A program made the position numbers and the translations under genes. Shown in pieces: positions 10,788 to 22,850 of a DNA stretch of 64,000 bases; position 1 is the stretch's first letter, and each line of letters starts with the position of its first letter. The stretch is from assembly GCF_010093595.1 (NCBI RefSeq), contig NW_022985448.1, positions 1,406,593 through 1,470,592 of the forward strand. Direction: 5' to 3'. The DNA comes from Mytilinidion resinicola (Eukaryota > Ascomycota > Dothideomycetes > Mytilinidiales > Mytilinidiaceae). The notes under the pieces were generated by a model. That model had not been told where the DNA came from. It saw nothing but the letters and a program-made list of their open reading frames with translations, and searched no databases.

Positions 10788-13164
10788 CTACACCCCCTCC
10801 ACCCCAATATCATAAAAATATTCCTCATCCGCCAACCCCTCCCTGCTCGGCAACACGGGCTCCTCGAGCCCCACATCCTCATACCGCACATTCAGCAACC
10901 GGATCTTCAGTCCATAACCCCCAATTAGATTCACCAGCTTACTCGTATCCGCCGTAATCGGCTGCTGGTTCAGCAGCATCAGCAGCCCGTCCAGCCACTC
11001 CGACGCCAGCGTGTGCGACTGCGGGTGCAGCTGCAGGAGGATGGATTCGGCGGTCGATGTCGACCTCGCGCGCGAGTGGCTGCGGGAGTGCGAGGTGGAG
11101 GGGTGGTCCGGGGGCAGGTAGCCGTGGATGGTGATTTTGGTGGATGTGGAGGCCGTGGCGGAGGTGCTGTTGAGGGAGTGCGGGTGCGGGCCGTTGTTGG
11201 GGGCCGTAGGGAGGGTTTTGAGGGTGCTGTCCGAGGAGGACGTCGAGGGGGCGGAGGCGGAGACGTTGGAGACGACCGAGGAGACGATGGAGAGGTCGAC
11301 TGGTGTTGCATTTAGCATGCTGATCGAAGTTTTTGGAGATATTTGAATATGGTAAGGGTGGTTAAGGAACGTGGGATGCTCACTCTTCTCTTGTAAGGCG
11401 TCTAATCGCGGCTCTGTGTCCCCTCTTACATCGAAATCTGCGTAGTGGAGGTATCTTCTGTTATGTGATAAACGAACATATCGCCATGAGGAGGGAATCG
11501 TTCGTGACAGGCTCTTGCTAGTGATGGGCCCAGCGTCGGTGGCGTAGTTCATGGTTTGCGGGAACCAGGCGCCTTGTAGAAGACAACGGATGCGTTGTTC
11601 CTTGACGAATTGGAGGGCTTCGTGGTTGAGCTCATCGCGGACTTGGCTGAGAAGATGTTAGATTCTGATAGTTTATGAAAGGGTGAGGAAGTTGAGGGGG
11701 AAATACCGTAAATGATGCCCCCAAGCGTCTTCATATGTCAACTCTAACAGTTCCATCTGAAGTTCGCGCAGTCTTTGACAATCGAACTCTGCTAGCTCCT
11801 CTTCCACGTCTTTAATCTCCCGCACTCTAGGCGCTTGCCCGACGACCTGCTCAATCAAGATCCTGACTAACTCCTCAATCTTTTCGAAATCTTCCACTTC
11901 AGCTCCGGCAGCTTTCCATAGCCGGATGAAGGAATTCAATCCACTGGTATGTAGCCTCGACCAATGCAGCAGCATAGGCTTAAACGCTCTATCGAAATTC
12001 GACCGCGACTCATGATTCACATACCGCTGCGAATCACTCTCATCGCTCTTATCCACCTCAAAGTGCTCGTACAGAATCGACGTAACCGCCAGACTCGCCC
12101 TCGCAATCGGACACCTCTGCTCCGCGGGCTCAGCCGACTGCTCCAGTAACAACTTCTGGAACCCGTCCTCATTCTTATACACGAAATCCGTCAAGTCCAT
12201 TAAGCCGAGGAAGCCCGTAGCGTCGAACTCCCACGCCGGACTCTCCGTCTCGAACCCCAACCTCCGCCACTTCTCTGGATGCGACTTCTGGCTCTTCTTC
12301 GGATCCGCGGGCTTCGAGGGGTCACTCGCGACATGCAGCCCCCGTATAGCGCGCCTGTGATCCGGCTTCTCCAGGTCGACCTTCTCCTCTCTCCACTTCC
12401 GCAACAGCACCTTTGTCAAGCTCTGGAACTCTAGTAACGGATGCGCAAGATCCTGCACCGCGCTGCTCTGCATGAGCCCGTATACGCTCTTAATCACCCC
12501 CAGCTCCTGCAGCTGCTTTATGAACTTGGGCCACTCCGTATCCTCATCATTGGCAACCGCATCCCGCATGAGCGAGTTAATGAGCTGCAGTGAATTCGCG
12601 CAGAGTGCATGGTCGGCCGACGTGATTTTCTCGACGAGCATCGGGAGGAACTGGGGATGCAGGTCCACGGCGGGCTTCAGGCGCTGGAAGCCCGTGATGC
12701 CGGGTTGGGAGTCGCGGCGGTGGGGGTGGGAGACTATGGCGGCGAGGACGGACATGGCGCCGCGGTTGACGTTGACGAGGGGTTGGGCGACGACGAGTTC
12801 GACGACCTAGATGTTCGATATCCATGTTAGCAAAGCTCTTGTATACCTCAATCCCCGATTAAGACCAGAGCCACAGAAAAGAGAGTTGTCGACCAACCCG
12901 TCCAATCAACTCATCGCTAACCCCCTCCCACCCCTTGTCCAGCTCCAGCAGCCTACTTAAGCTTGTCAAGCAATACGCCAGCGTATTCCCCGTACTATGC
13001 AGCGCCAGAAACCGCAGCTTCGGCAGCCCGCCCTCGTAGATAAACACGTCGGCGAAGGACGGGTCCCCGATCGCGGACTGTAGCTTGAAGACGGCCATCT
13101 TGCGCACGCTCTCCTCGTCGCTGCTGAGCCGCTCGACGAGCTCCGAGACGTTGATGTTGTCCAT
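10788..13164 (-). CDS. ELMO/CED-12 family protein (713 aa)
   Basis: ELMO proteins partner DOCK-type exchange factors to activate Rac GTPases at the plasma membrane. Four exons: 12898-13164, 11707-12806, 11384-11646 and 10788-11299. Introns are 91, 60 and 84 nt, and every junction keeps frame. The first donor (GTTGGT) is weak but gives a smooth LIGR-VVELVV join. The 84-nt intron is a multiple of three and would read through; its removal produces EK-IDLSIVSS. The N-terminal third is armadillo-like helical repeat (SDEESVRKMAVFKLQ). The ELMO domain is centred on EFDATGFLGLMDLTDFV (around residue 280). The C-terminal part, from AWFPQTMNYAT, is PH-like with an S/T-rich insert before a LASEWLDGLLMLL helix. 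Length fits fungal ELMO1 homologues. Confidence 0.88.
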
Positions 13165-14064
13165 AATTATATCTTTCTCGCGGGCGCGGCGCAGAGGGGG
13201 GAAGGAGTTGAGGAAGCGGTTCGGGCGGCCAATGGAGGTCGAGAGTCGCGGTTTTGGGTATCAATTCGACAGCGTCGTGGTCGCGCGGGGGGCTCGGAGA
13301 GTTGTATCTGACAGGCGACGGTGCGGTTTTGCGCGGAGAACTAACTGGATCTCTTTTTTCAGGTCGTTTACGCGTTGGAAGAAGGTCCGAAGTCAAACTC
13401 AGGGACCAACCGCGACGAAGGCTTGGCGGATTTCCCGAACCGACCCACACCACGGAAGTGGTCCACTTGGGCGGGAAATGTGACAGCTCAGCTTTTGATT
13501 TTGGGACCCACACCCATTGAGAATGCCCCTGTGCAAATCAATCTTGCAAGTGAGTGCGTTATCTTAGACCAATTAGCCAATGATCCATTTTAAGTATTTA
13601 TTGTATATAGATTTTTAATAACGTGCTGAACCTCTGAACAGCGGCGAGATGAGTACCACATAAGTTACCTTTGTAGCATGGGATACCCATCCAAGTTTCC
13701 GAAAGTGTTCACAGACTTCTGTCCACTCCACGTAGTAGTCGAATGCGCACGCACAATTAAACTGTCTAAGTTGGGTGCAGTATATTATTCTCAACCATAT
13801 AGCAGCGTAAAAGCTACCCGGCATTGTCGTTGATATCGAGCCCATGCATCTCGTAAATGCTTATGCAATGGCACTCCGAGTCCCGTGGGACGACGTCCAA
13901 ATTCGACCCGTGAACTCCATCGCCTGCAAAATGCCACATCAGTGGCCTTAAAAAAACAAGGCATGTGAAGCGAATAAAACCACCTGAGCAAATGCAACCA
14001 CCCAAATCCGCTTTCAAAATCCAGGTCCGAGGGACCGATATGAACACCGTGATCTTCCTAGCGA
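13165..14064. other. Intergenic between ELMO and Reg1-like genes
   Basis: It holds the promoter side of the ELMO gene and the 3' side of the Reg1-like gene. No ORF, RNA or repeat could be supported. Confidence 0.6.
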
Positions 14065-15933
14065 TCAACTCCGCCAACCCACGTTCCAGATGACGTGTGC
14101 AATGTCGCGAGCCGTATTAACTGTGTCTACCACTCGTCCTATTATTCCTGGCGCTACTGGCTCGTCGTCCGCTTCGTCGTAAGGCATGAACATACCTGAT
14201 GCTGTGCGTCGTAGCCCGACTGATGCTTCGCCGCTCTCGGCTTCTGTCTCCGGTGAGCTTCGTCCCATTGCGGATTCTTGTCCGTCCTTGAACGCTCCTG
14301 ATGGCTCCCAGGAGATATCGTCATCTTCCTCATCGTCGTCGGCGAGTAGAAAGTTGGTCGACGGGTTTGAAGGGCGAAGTGTTTCTTGGGAGGGGGAGGG
14401 AGATAGCCTGCTCGATCGCCAATATCCCAACGAATGGGTAGGAGGCTGGTCGGGCATGTCGGGTGAGTCGGTTCGGTATTTGAGTGTTGTTGAGGGTAAT
14501 TTTGCAATCGTTTTGCTGTCGCTGCTGAAACTGTTTCTTGAATTGGTCCGGGATAGCTGCTTTTTCTTTTTTGACTTTTTCATCATGACCACTCCATCAT
14601 CAGACGACGAATCATCGTCACGGAGGGCCCAATTTTGGCGTTCGTCATCATCGTCGTCGTACTCGCCATCTTTGAGATCTACTGCAATGCACTGTTCCAC
14701 CTTGTCGTCGAATCGGATATGCTTCCGCTCACCATGATCTGGTGTCTGCAATCCTGATGTCGATCGGGAGGAGGTAGAGTAGTCGGTGGTATCTCGACTA
14801 ATTGTACGGGATGGTATCGATGAAGTAACGAAATCTGACACAGCCCGCTCCATGGTAGGTCGATTTCGTGATGATTTGCTGTTCTCTTGCTGTGCTTGGA
14901 CGGCCGCCGCTGCTTGCTTTACTAGCGACGATGCCGATATCGATCGCTGCAGCATCACTTCAGACACGCTACGCTTCTTGAGGATGGGCTTCTTGTTGAG
15001 GAATGAGTTGCTCTTCGATAGCCTGCTAATAGGCTCCGAGGCATGCTGGGAGTACGATCGGTTTGATGCAGTCTGTAGCGGGCCGTAGAGCCACGTTACG
15101 TCGCAATCTTTCAGCCTGATTGGTCTGTTAGCAATTGATGGAAACCTTACGAACGTTTGCTTCATCGAATGGAATCCATGGAATTGTCAATGCGTCCGAA
15201 ATTGTTGGCCGTGCATGTTTCCGACGAGAAGGTAGTGAAAGAGAAGGGATTTCACGAACCAATTGAGAGTCTCGGGAGACACCGTTCGTAGCTTGTACTT
15301 CGATTTGGCCCACGTCCTCCAAGAAGCATTCTCCAATCTCGATCGTTCTCCGTAGATTTTTCGTTTTCCAACGATATGCCTCCAAGACGACCAGATGTCT
15401 TCCTCTTGCCAGTCATGCGATAGATAGTCGACGTGTTGGGACGGCTCGTGTTTTATCGCGGTGTCGTCCTCGCTCTTGGGCAATGGCTCGGGGCTCGTCG
15501 TTGTTGGCGATATGGGGTCGTCGTCGCCGACCTCATCATCCGAATTGAGCGTGAGCTCGGTGTAGACCGTGACGGGACTGGAGGGCGGGTTGAGTCCTTT
15601 GTGCGGCTCGTTGGGTGCGGTGGAGGAATAGCCCGGAAACGAGAATTCGCCATCCTCATCCTCCTCCTCGTCAAGACTAGTTTCTAGCGACAAGGTGCTC
15701 GCGGGCGTGGACTGGTAGGAGGCGTAGCTGGAGAGATTGGTCGAGGATGCTCGCGGCGAGGAGGGTGCAGACGAAGGGAGTGAGCCAAAGTTGGACCGGC
15801 GCGACGAGGAGTACGAGGACGAGTTGTTGCCGAGGAAGAAGGAGGTCTGCGAGTGCGAGGAGCGGCGGAGCGGCGAATTGGAGTAGTTGTTCAGCTGTCC
15901 GTCCGAGACGTGTACGGGCAGTACTTCGGCCAT
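14065..15933 (-). CDS. Reg1-like protein phosphatase 1 regulatory subunit (574 aa)
   Basis: Reg1-type proteins target Glc7/PP1 to Snf1 signalling and carbon catabolite repression. Exons 15260-15933 and 14065-15115 are separated by a 144-nt intron (GTTCGT donor, ATCAG acceptor). The join gives ETLNW-LKDCDVTWLYGP, the conserved block of this family. Signature parts are YLSHDWQEEDIWSSW (about residue 170-185), the PP1-docking RVxF-type motif KHIRF (residues 356-360), acidic and Ser-rich linkers, and a conserved C-terminus with VVDTVNTARDIAHVIW. I chose ATG 15933 (MAEVLPVHV) because the in-frame extension to 16035 is low-quality sequence; the N-terminus is uncertain. Confidence 0.88.
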
Positions 15934-18900
15934 GTCGCTGGAAGACGTCGAGCGGCGGTTTACGGTGCAACGCGAGACGATGGCCCAGTACCCTCCTCCG
16001 CTGTAGTTCCCACTGCTGGTTGGACCACGCTCCACATGCGTTCCGCGGTGTCTGAAGAGACTGGCAGTGAAGTGGTGGTGATGTCCGAAGAGTCGTGGGG
16101 TGGCGAGGTGAGGCGGGCGTGTTGATTTGTGATGTGGGCGAAGGTGGAGGAGAGACGGCGGAGGGTTGTGGCGTCGAGGGATGGGCAGGGTGATCAGGGC
16201 CGTGGGCGTGGGGAAGAAGGGCGCGATAGAGCACGAGGATGGCGCTCAGACCGCAAAGCTTGTGCGCGATCTAGAAGAATTTGAGGTGGAGTCGCGAGCA
16301 ACGGCCACCCCCAGATGCGGGGCTGCCAGTCGCGCGAGCACTGCGACGCTGAGACGCTGGTACGCTGGTAGCCTTGGGCGGCCGGAGCGGAGGCTGGACT
16401 CGAGAGACGCAATTGGGCCACAGGCGGCGGCGTAGAGTTTGTGAATGCACGGAGGCGCAGGCCTGGTGTTCGACAGGACGAGAGGCAGGAGAATCGCGGG
16501 ATGATCAGCCGGCGCTCAAGGCCTCAGAACGGCCCTCTTAGGCCTTTGAGGCCCTGGACACGGCGAAGAATGCCGCTGCTGAGCATCGACCAAATCACAG
16601 GGCGATCCCGCCGCGGCGGGTTGAGCGTTGCGACGAGCTCCTGCCGCGTTCCGGCTGCGGATTCGCCCCATCCATATTCAGTCCCACGGTGCTCTGTTTT
16701 CGTGTGCCTCAGGACGATGGATGCCACACCAGGCCATGGCACAATGGCAGCACACACCCAGACAACGTCGCCATGGCCCCCCCGGCTGCGCATCTGCATG
16801 GCCTGGCAATTCACCAGATAGCAGTCCCGATAAGCCGCCGCCTCCATGCCACCCACGGCTGATCGGCCTGGCCTGACGCCTGCATCGACCCGCCCGCCCT
16901 CCATCTGACGACTCAACACCATGCACCCGTTCCGTGCCAGCAGCGCCTTTGACGAAGGGAACAGCACTGCCCGTACGGCCATTCTGTTTGGAGCCCTGCC
17001 TCTGCCCTAACACGCCCAATTGAGGCCGACTAGACAGCTCGTAGGCATCTTCTAGACAACTCCTGGGCGAGACGACGAGGACAGCGGAAGGATTCAGCTT
17101 CACTCGCCCGCAGCGGCGACTCCACACCAGACAGCGCTACTCAAATAGGTTCTCGCCGCGCTCGCTGCCGCCCATGGATATCCTGTTTTCACCCTGTGTT
17201 CCCTGTTGTGGGCGACGAGATCCCCGTCTGTGTTTGATGCACTTGCAGCAAAACACCATGATAACATCCGCATATCCAAGCCCAGCAGCGCTACCCTACC
17301 CCTCACTCGTGCCCATACAAAGCCAGGCAAGTCAGACTCGTTCTTTGGATCCACAATGCCGACGACGTGCTCAGCTCTGTCGATTGGTGCCGTCTTGGCA
17401 ACCTGGCGGTAGCGTAGCGGTTCATCGAGCCATTTTCACACATCCGATGTCTGGACGACTGACTGCTCCAGCGGCACAGGCATCAGCACTACGAGGTGTG
17501 CACGCGTGGACCGTCCGTCACCTTCCGCGTCCATGTCTGGGTAGAGCGTGCATTGGAGGCCTGGCGCTCGCTCGGCTGGGTGCTTAGGCATTATGTCGGG
17601 CATTTCCACGTCGCCACACGCAGGCCGTTGCACAGCGGCTCTTCCAAGAGGCCACCAGGAGGGCACCGCTCCGGCATGCGACGAGGTTGGCGATAGCCTA
17701 GCTCCGCAACCGGCAGCCGGAGGAGGCGCTGGTGTTGCGGCATGCAGCTGCCATGAGCTCTTGGCGCGGCGCTGGCGGGGAACCACTCTTCCAGCCCTCC
17801 CTGACCAGCCTGCAACCATAACCGACGTTGACGAACGCGTCCCGGCCGTGGTGCTGCTGGAATCCTCCGGCTTGCCTGTGTGGGCGTCGCGGCGAGGGCG
17901 TTTTAGACGATAGGACGTCGTTTGTTTTGCTTGCAGCTCTTGCCGCAAGCAGGCCGCCCAACGGCCCAGCATACCCCATGCTGCCCTCCAGACTTTAAAG
18001 TGTGCGTGGCTTGCAGCGCAGTGGGGGCTCTGCATCGACACTGCAGCCGAAACCGTCCAATCCCGCCATTGAGGCTGGTGTGACAAAGGGCTTCCCCCCA
18101 ATTGGCCTGCCGTGCCCTCACCGACTCTCGCAGGGCTGGCGTCGTGGTGTACCGAGCCTGGCCGCCGCCATGGTTTCCCACTTCCCCGCCAGGCTTACGA
18201 GTTGGCATTTGCATCCATCACGACAATCTGGAGTAGCTTCTCCGGCCCGCTGCTACCGCCACGCCTCTCCCTTGCTTCCGTCCGAAGTCTTTAGTGATGG
18301 GACCTGGTATTTGCGCCGCAAATTCTCCCGTTCCCCTCCGAGCTCCTAGATTTCCCGATACAATATCGCCGCCGCGGTGCCCCCATCGATAGAGTTTGCG
18401 GACAGTGAGAAGCAGCAGGCGTTTTCCCCGTTGCAGTAAGCCGCGAAACCTCGTATCCTGCCGCCGTCACGACATTTACAGTTTTTGCTGCATCTCCAGG
18501 CAGTAATCCGGAGTTACCGATCTCCATTGCGCGTACAGAACGTTGCCAGGTGAGTTTGCAACGCAATTTCTGTGATGGAAGACGCGCGCTCTCCACTCAG
18601 GTTCATTGCTGCTGGCCGCCTACGTAGAAAGGGGCTTGGAAACCTGAAAATGTTCACGGCGAGCTCGTTTAGAGCGGGGATGGCATATGACGCCGGCCAT
18701 TTGCTAGGGCTAGTTGCTAGGACGACATGCAAGCCTCCTCCTTTGCGCCATCAGCCCAACATCATAGGCAGTACTCTTCGGGAAGATCCTCGAGGATTCG
18801 TTTGGACCGGCCGTCCTGCTGCTAAATCTATACGCACATGGGCTATCTAGTACTGAATTTACATGTCCCTATTCCCTGCATCACTTCAATACGTCTACTA

Positions 18901-21884
18901 TGTGTATCAGTTTACAACAACAACTCGAAACCCAATCATCTACCAGGGTGCCGAGTCCGACGGAGACATGGGTCGCAACACTTCTGCAATGCACGTACGT
19001 ATGTCGTGCAGAATCTTCAGATTGATAGTGAGCCACTCCAACCCAGCAACACATCTAACCCCCTCCTCGTTTGCTGTCTTTCTTCCACATCTATCCCACA
19101 TCCCGCGCTCGCAGACGATCCCAGTTCTTCCGTTGCTCGGCTCCTTGACATCGTTCCCTGGGGCACTCGCAGACCCCGCTTTGACCTTCAGTTCTACCAT
19201 GTGAAGCTCCATGTCTCCTCAAATCTCCAACATGGTCCGACTGCAAGACATCGAGATCGATAGAGAGCCTGCGAATTATCGCTTTCAACATCAAGGATCG
19301 TCGCACATGATTGCATAGCACAGCGTCACGCGGAATATTGCCTTTCGCGGAAGCCGGACAAAGCATTTCACCTTCCAGCTCCGTACGAAGATTATATTGT
19401 CTTTCTTCCGCGGCGGGGACTACTCCGTACTTGCCTTCTCTGTTATGTAACTGGCTTCTGGGAACATGTCCATCCAACGTTCCACTGCATGATCTTCAGT
19501 CAACTAGTCTGTTCTCGCAGCCATGGCTTCAAACCTCGAAGAACACGATCGTCGATTTGCCAGCGTATAGAGGTCGTGATGAGTTCAAGGCTCTAGACTT
19601 TCCACCAACTGCGATACCAAGCCATTAGACCCTACAAGTTCTTGCCGCAGTGGCAATGAGTTTCTCTCTGGTAACCACAACACCAAGGGCGAAAGTCACG
19701 TATCAAGCCACTGAGATCACCGCGAACAAAGAATACTATTTTTGACCCCATAAATCCACTCTCGTTATCTATCCCACCAACGACTGCCACGTGCTTACAA
19801 AGGGCAATCCGTCACGGCTTGCCCCGCTAAAAACGTCTTTTTCTTCTGTCCCCTAGTCGGGTCTGTTTCGCTTGATTGCAGCAAAAACTGTGGATATTTG
19901 ACGTCGAAATCTTTTCGACTCGGCCTGGCGGTCTCCGCGTCTTTGTTGTCGAGATAACGTTCTACTGATCAATCTGGCAGGTGGGTGCGAAGTTCCTTGG
20001 ATGGTGTGATCGCCAGCCCACCTTTTCTTCTGTCTAGTAAGGCTTTCAACCATGGCTCAGTGCGAATTCCCACGCCATAACGCGCGCATCTTTAAATGGA
20101 GCAATATGGTTTACTAGTCCCCACTCAGGGAAGCCTAACCCGCGGGACTGTCCGTCGCCAGATTCTAGACACCCGTTCGATGTACCCCGGATGTTTCACC
20201 TTCCTTAGCTTCCTTATCTCAAGACTCGCACTAGAGCCATGAGGTGTTTTTGTGAGCCGCCAAGTAGGACGCTAGAATTGCAAGGAGTTGCACCATGCTT
20301 ACCCGCATCGTTCATCATGGTGCTCAGGAACAAGAACCTACCTCAATGAGCAAGTTCTATTTCCATCGAAATGGTACACTAAACTGATCTCATGTGATAA
20401 TGACTCTCTGTCAACATATCTGGTAGCATAACCCCTCAATCAAACTTTGGTACGGCTCCTGCAATCTCAACATCCGAAACATCCCATTTCGGCGTCTGTT
20501 CTTCCCCGCACTCCCACTTCGATGGTTGATGACACGTCCAGCCAACTCGCTACCAAGGCATCGTTTGGAATCGAACCGTTCACAACCTAAGAAACTTCTC
20601 AACCCTCATTACGTGACGCCGTCAAGGAACTAACCTCCTTCCCCACCCGAGTATCTGACGTCCGTCCGTCACTCCCGCTACCATATCCCTCATCGCTAAA
20701 CCTGCTCAGCCGTCATACCATATTAAGGAATCCTTCACCGCCCTCTTCGCTACCGTAATAGCTTCTTCCATTGAACCCTCCGTACTCTTGGAACCTGCTC
20801 ATTGACGGACTAATCCCCGTGCGAGCCGACCGGTGAAGGCAAACTTCCACTCGAGACGCACATCTAGACGTCATAACTTGAAACATAGCTCATTTCTCTT
20901 ATCTCGCGCTGTGTCTCAGAATCTACAAATATGTTTCATTTATATATTTTCGTCTCTATGTCGACGCGTCGGAGACGGACTGTTGGATTCGTGATTTAGT
21001 CCCAGCGATGATGCCACTTGGAGGATGTTTGCACTGGGTCAACTGGTAATGCGTGCTGCACGTCGGAAAGAGGGTCATGCACCGTTGTAAGGAGACTCGC
21101 CCGCATCGGAAAGAAAGTCGTTCACACCGATGACAGCGTCACTCGCGCCAAGCGGACATTCGGTTCCCCTCTCTCTCTTCAACACACTATCAAACCCTTC
21201 CCCCCTCTTTCCTGAACCTAAGAACCTCGTGACAACTCACGTGCCGCTGACTAACCCGCGAATTTTCTCGTTTCCTGCTGTAAAACTCACGGCCACCTTT
21301 GCAACTTCGAGTCCGCCATGGGCATGCGAAGGGGGTTGGATCAATTCGATGAGGACGTAGTATTCTATGGTCCAGCAGTGCCTCAGAACTGAGTTGGGAT
21401 ATGGCTAATGCTGCCAAAGAGCCATCTGAACAGCAACATGGTGCTGGGAGGAGGGGAGGTTTTGCTGATCAACACTCTGCCGCTTTCCCCCCCATGGAGG
21501 AGTGGACTTGGGGGTGGGATCAACACACATGCCATTGCCAACATGGAGAAGTTGGAGGAAGAGAGGGGTAGGTAGTAGTGATGAGCTGTATCGGTGGCCA
21601 GCGAAGGTGGTCGGGCTATGATGGGTGGGTGTTCTGAGGATGGACGTTGTCTGAAGATGAGGTTGACGGGTGGTGTTAGGGTTCGTAGATGGTGGGTATC
21701 GTCGTAGTTCAACAAGCCGCACCAACTTCTCCATTGTCGTCGACTGTGAAACGGTTTGATGCACCCACCACCACCCCTCCATGCTTGTGTTGTACGGTTC
21801 TGCTTTACTGCCAGCTAGTCCTCTCTGGGGCATCGGTTACGCTGTTGGGTGCTTTGAGCTCAGGACTGCTCACGCTACTCCATA
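15934..21884. other. 6-kb region without supported genes
   Basis: The first 2.5 kb upstream of the Reg1-like gene is GC-rich and may carry its leader or promoter. ORFs of 100-220 codons on both strands (for example minus 17436-18101) are Arg/Pro/Ser-rich and unrecognisable. From about 18.8 kb the DNA is less GC-rich. One CACGTG at about 19788 is unremarkable. Confidence 0.5.
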
Positions 21885-21953
21885 ACATGAGAGATCGAAG
21901 AGGTTTCGATCCACTGACCTATCTCCATGACGAGAAAACTCAGCCATGCAGCT
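21885..21953 (-). pseudogene. Decayed initiator tRNA-Met remnant
   Basis: On the minus strand the text begins AGCTGCATGGC (from 21953), like the 5' end of fungal initiator tRNA-Met. It has a CAT triplet in the middle and the T-arm GGTCAGTGGATCGAAACC (21919-21902), where GGATCGAAACC is the atypical B box of initiator tRNA. The D-arm is shortened and the 3' acceptor strand does not pair with the 5' strand, so it cannot be a working tRNA. Confidence 0.5.
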
Positions 21954-22574
21954 GTCCACCTTTCTCTCCTTAACAGACGTCGAACCCAGCTCGCGCTAAC
22001 CTAATCCACATCGCCAAGAAACCAGCCTCTCTGCACGTGAAGTCTGACAAGATTATTTACTAAAACGGGTGCTTACTGCACGGATGTAGGAAGAGGTCGC
22101 GAGATATCTGTCGAAACGATGAAGCATGACGAGCAACCGTAGCTTGATATCTAGGCTACGGTAGATATGATTCCAGCAAACCCTGATATATATGGTGCGT
22201 TTATGAAGTAGTACTCCTCCGAACTTCTCGTACGTAGCATTCTTATTCTCGTTCAAAATGCAGCATAAAAAAAGGCCGCAGATTTAAGGAGCTGGTGGGA
22301 AATGATCATTACCGCGTGGGGAATATTGAGAGGCCTCCTAAAGCGGAATCTGACTGCCGAGTAGTAGATTAACGACTGGAAAGAACACGAAAAGATGACC
22401 TATACATGTAAACATAAGATTACTCTAGTGAGGTGCAGATGCGATGGAGAAGAACCTCAGAGGTCGAATATAGGATTGCTTAATAAGCATCCCTAGCGCG
22501 ATTCCGTCCTATCTCGTCACCCAGGGATTCTATCAACTCTCTTCGCATCCATCAGCAAACTCAATGATTCCTAC
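21954..22574. other. Intergenic, nothing supported
   Basis: Short AT-leaning sequence with one CACGTG near 22036. No gene or repeat was recognised. Confidence 0.5.
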
Positions 22575-22850
22575 TCAGAACTTGTCAACACGTCTTTCAC
22601 GATTCCGCCTTGCTTTGCGAGGTATGTGATCCATGGCGATGTACGCGAACGTGAGGGCTGGACCCAGAGTCCACCCCGGATCTGTATATCTGTGTTCCAT
22701 CACCGATGCCGTCGTGTTGCCAGCACCATACAACCCAGGAATCGCCTTCTCATCTTCATCCAGGACTCCGGCGTATCGATCTGTCAAAGGCCGCCTGCCG
22801 GGGTTGCAGCGGCATTGCAGAAGTTGTGGAACAGTGCTTTCGAGAGCTAC
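22575..22850 (-). pseudogene. C-terminal remnant of a KstD-like FAD flavoprotein
   Basis: The minus frame encodes [20 protein letters not shown], then [14 protein letters not shown] and [11 protein letters not shown]. This is the FAD-contacting C-terminus of 3-ketosteroid-delta1-dehydrogenase/fumarate-reductase-type flavoproteins. A typical family member has VMG and GPG where this copy has VME and DPG. Sequence further upstream loses similarity and changes frame, and no N-terminal dinucleotide-binding GxGxxG segment was found nearby. I therefore call it a fragment, not a gene. Confidence 0.6.

Noticed and set aside
17436..18101. 221-codon minus ORF in the 16-24 kb desert
   Set aside because: Overlapped by equally long plus-strand ORFs in GC-rich DNA; no recognisable domain.
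20545..20610. GGTTCGATTCC B-box-like match on the minus strand
   Set aside because: No A box at proper distance and no cloverleaf pairing; treated as a chance match.
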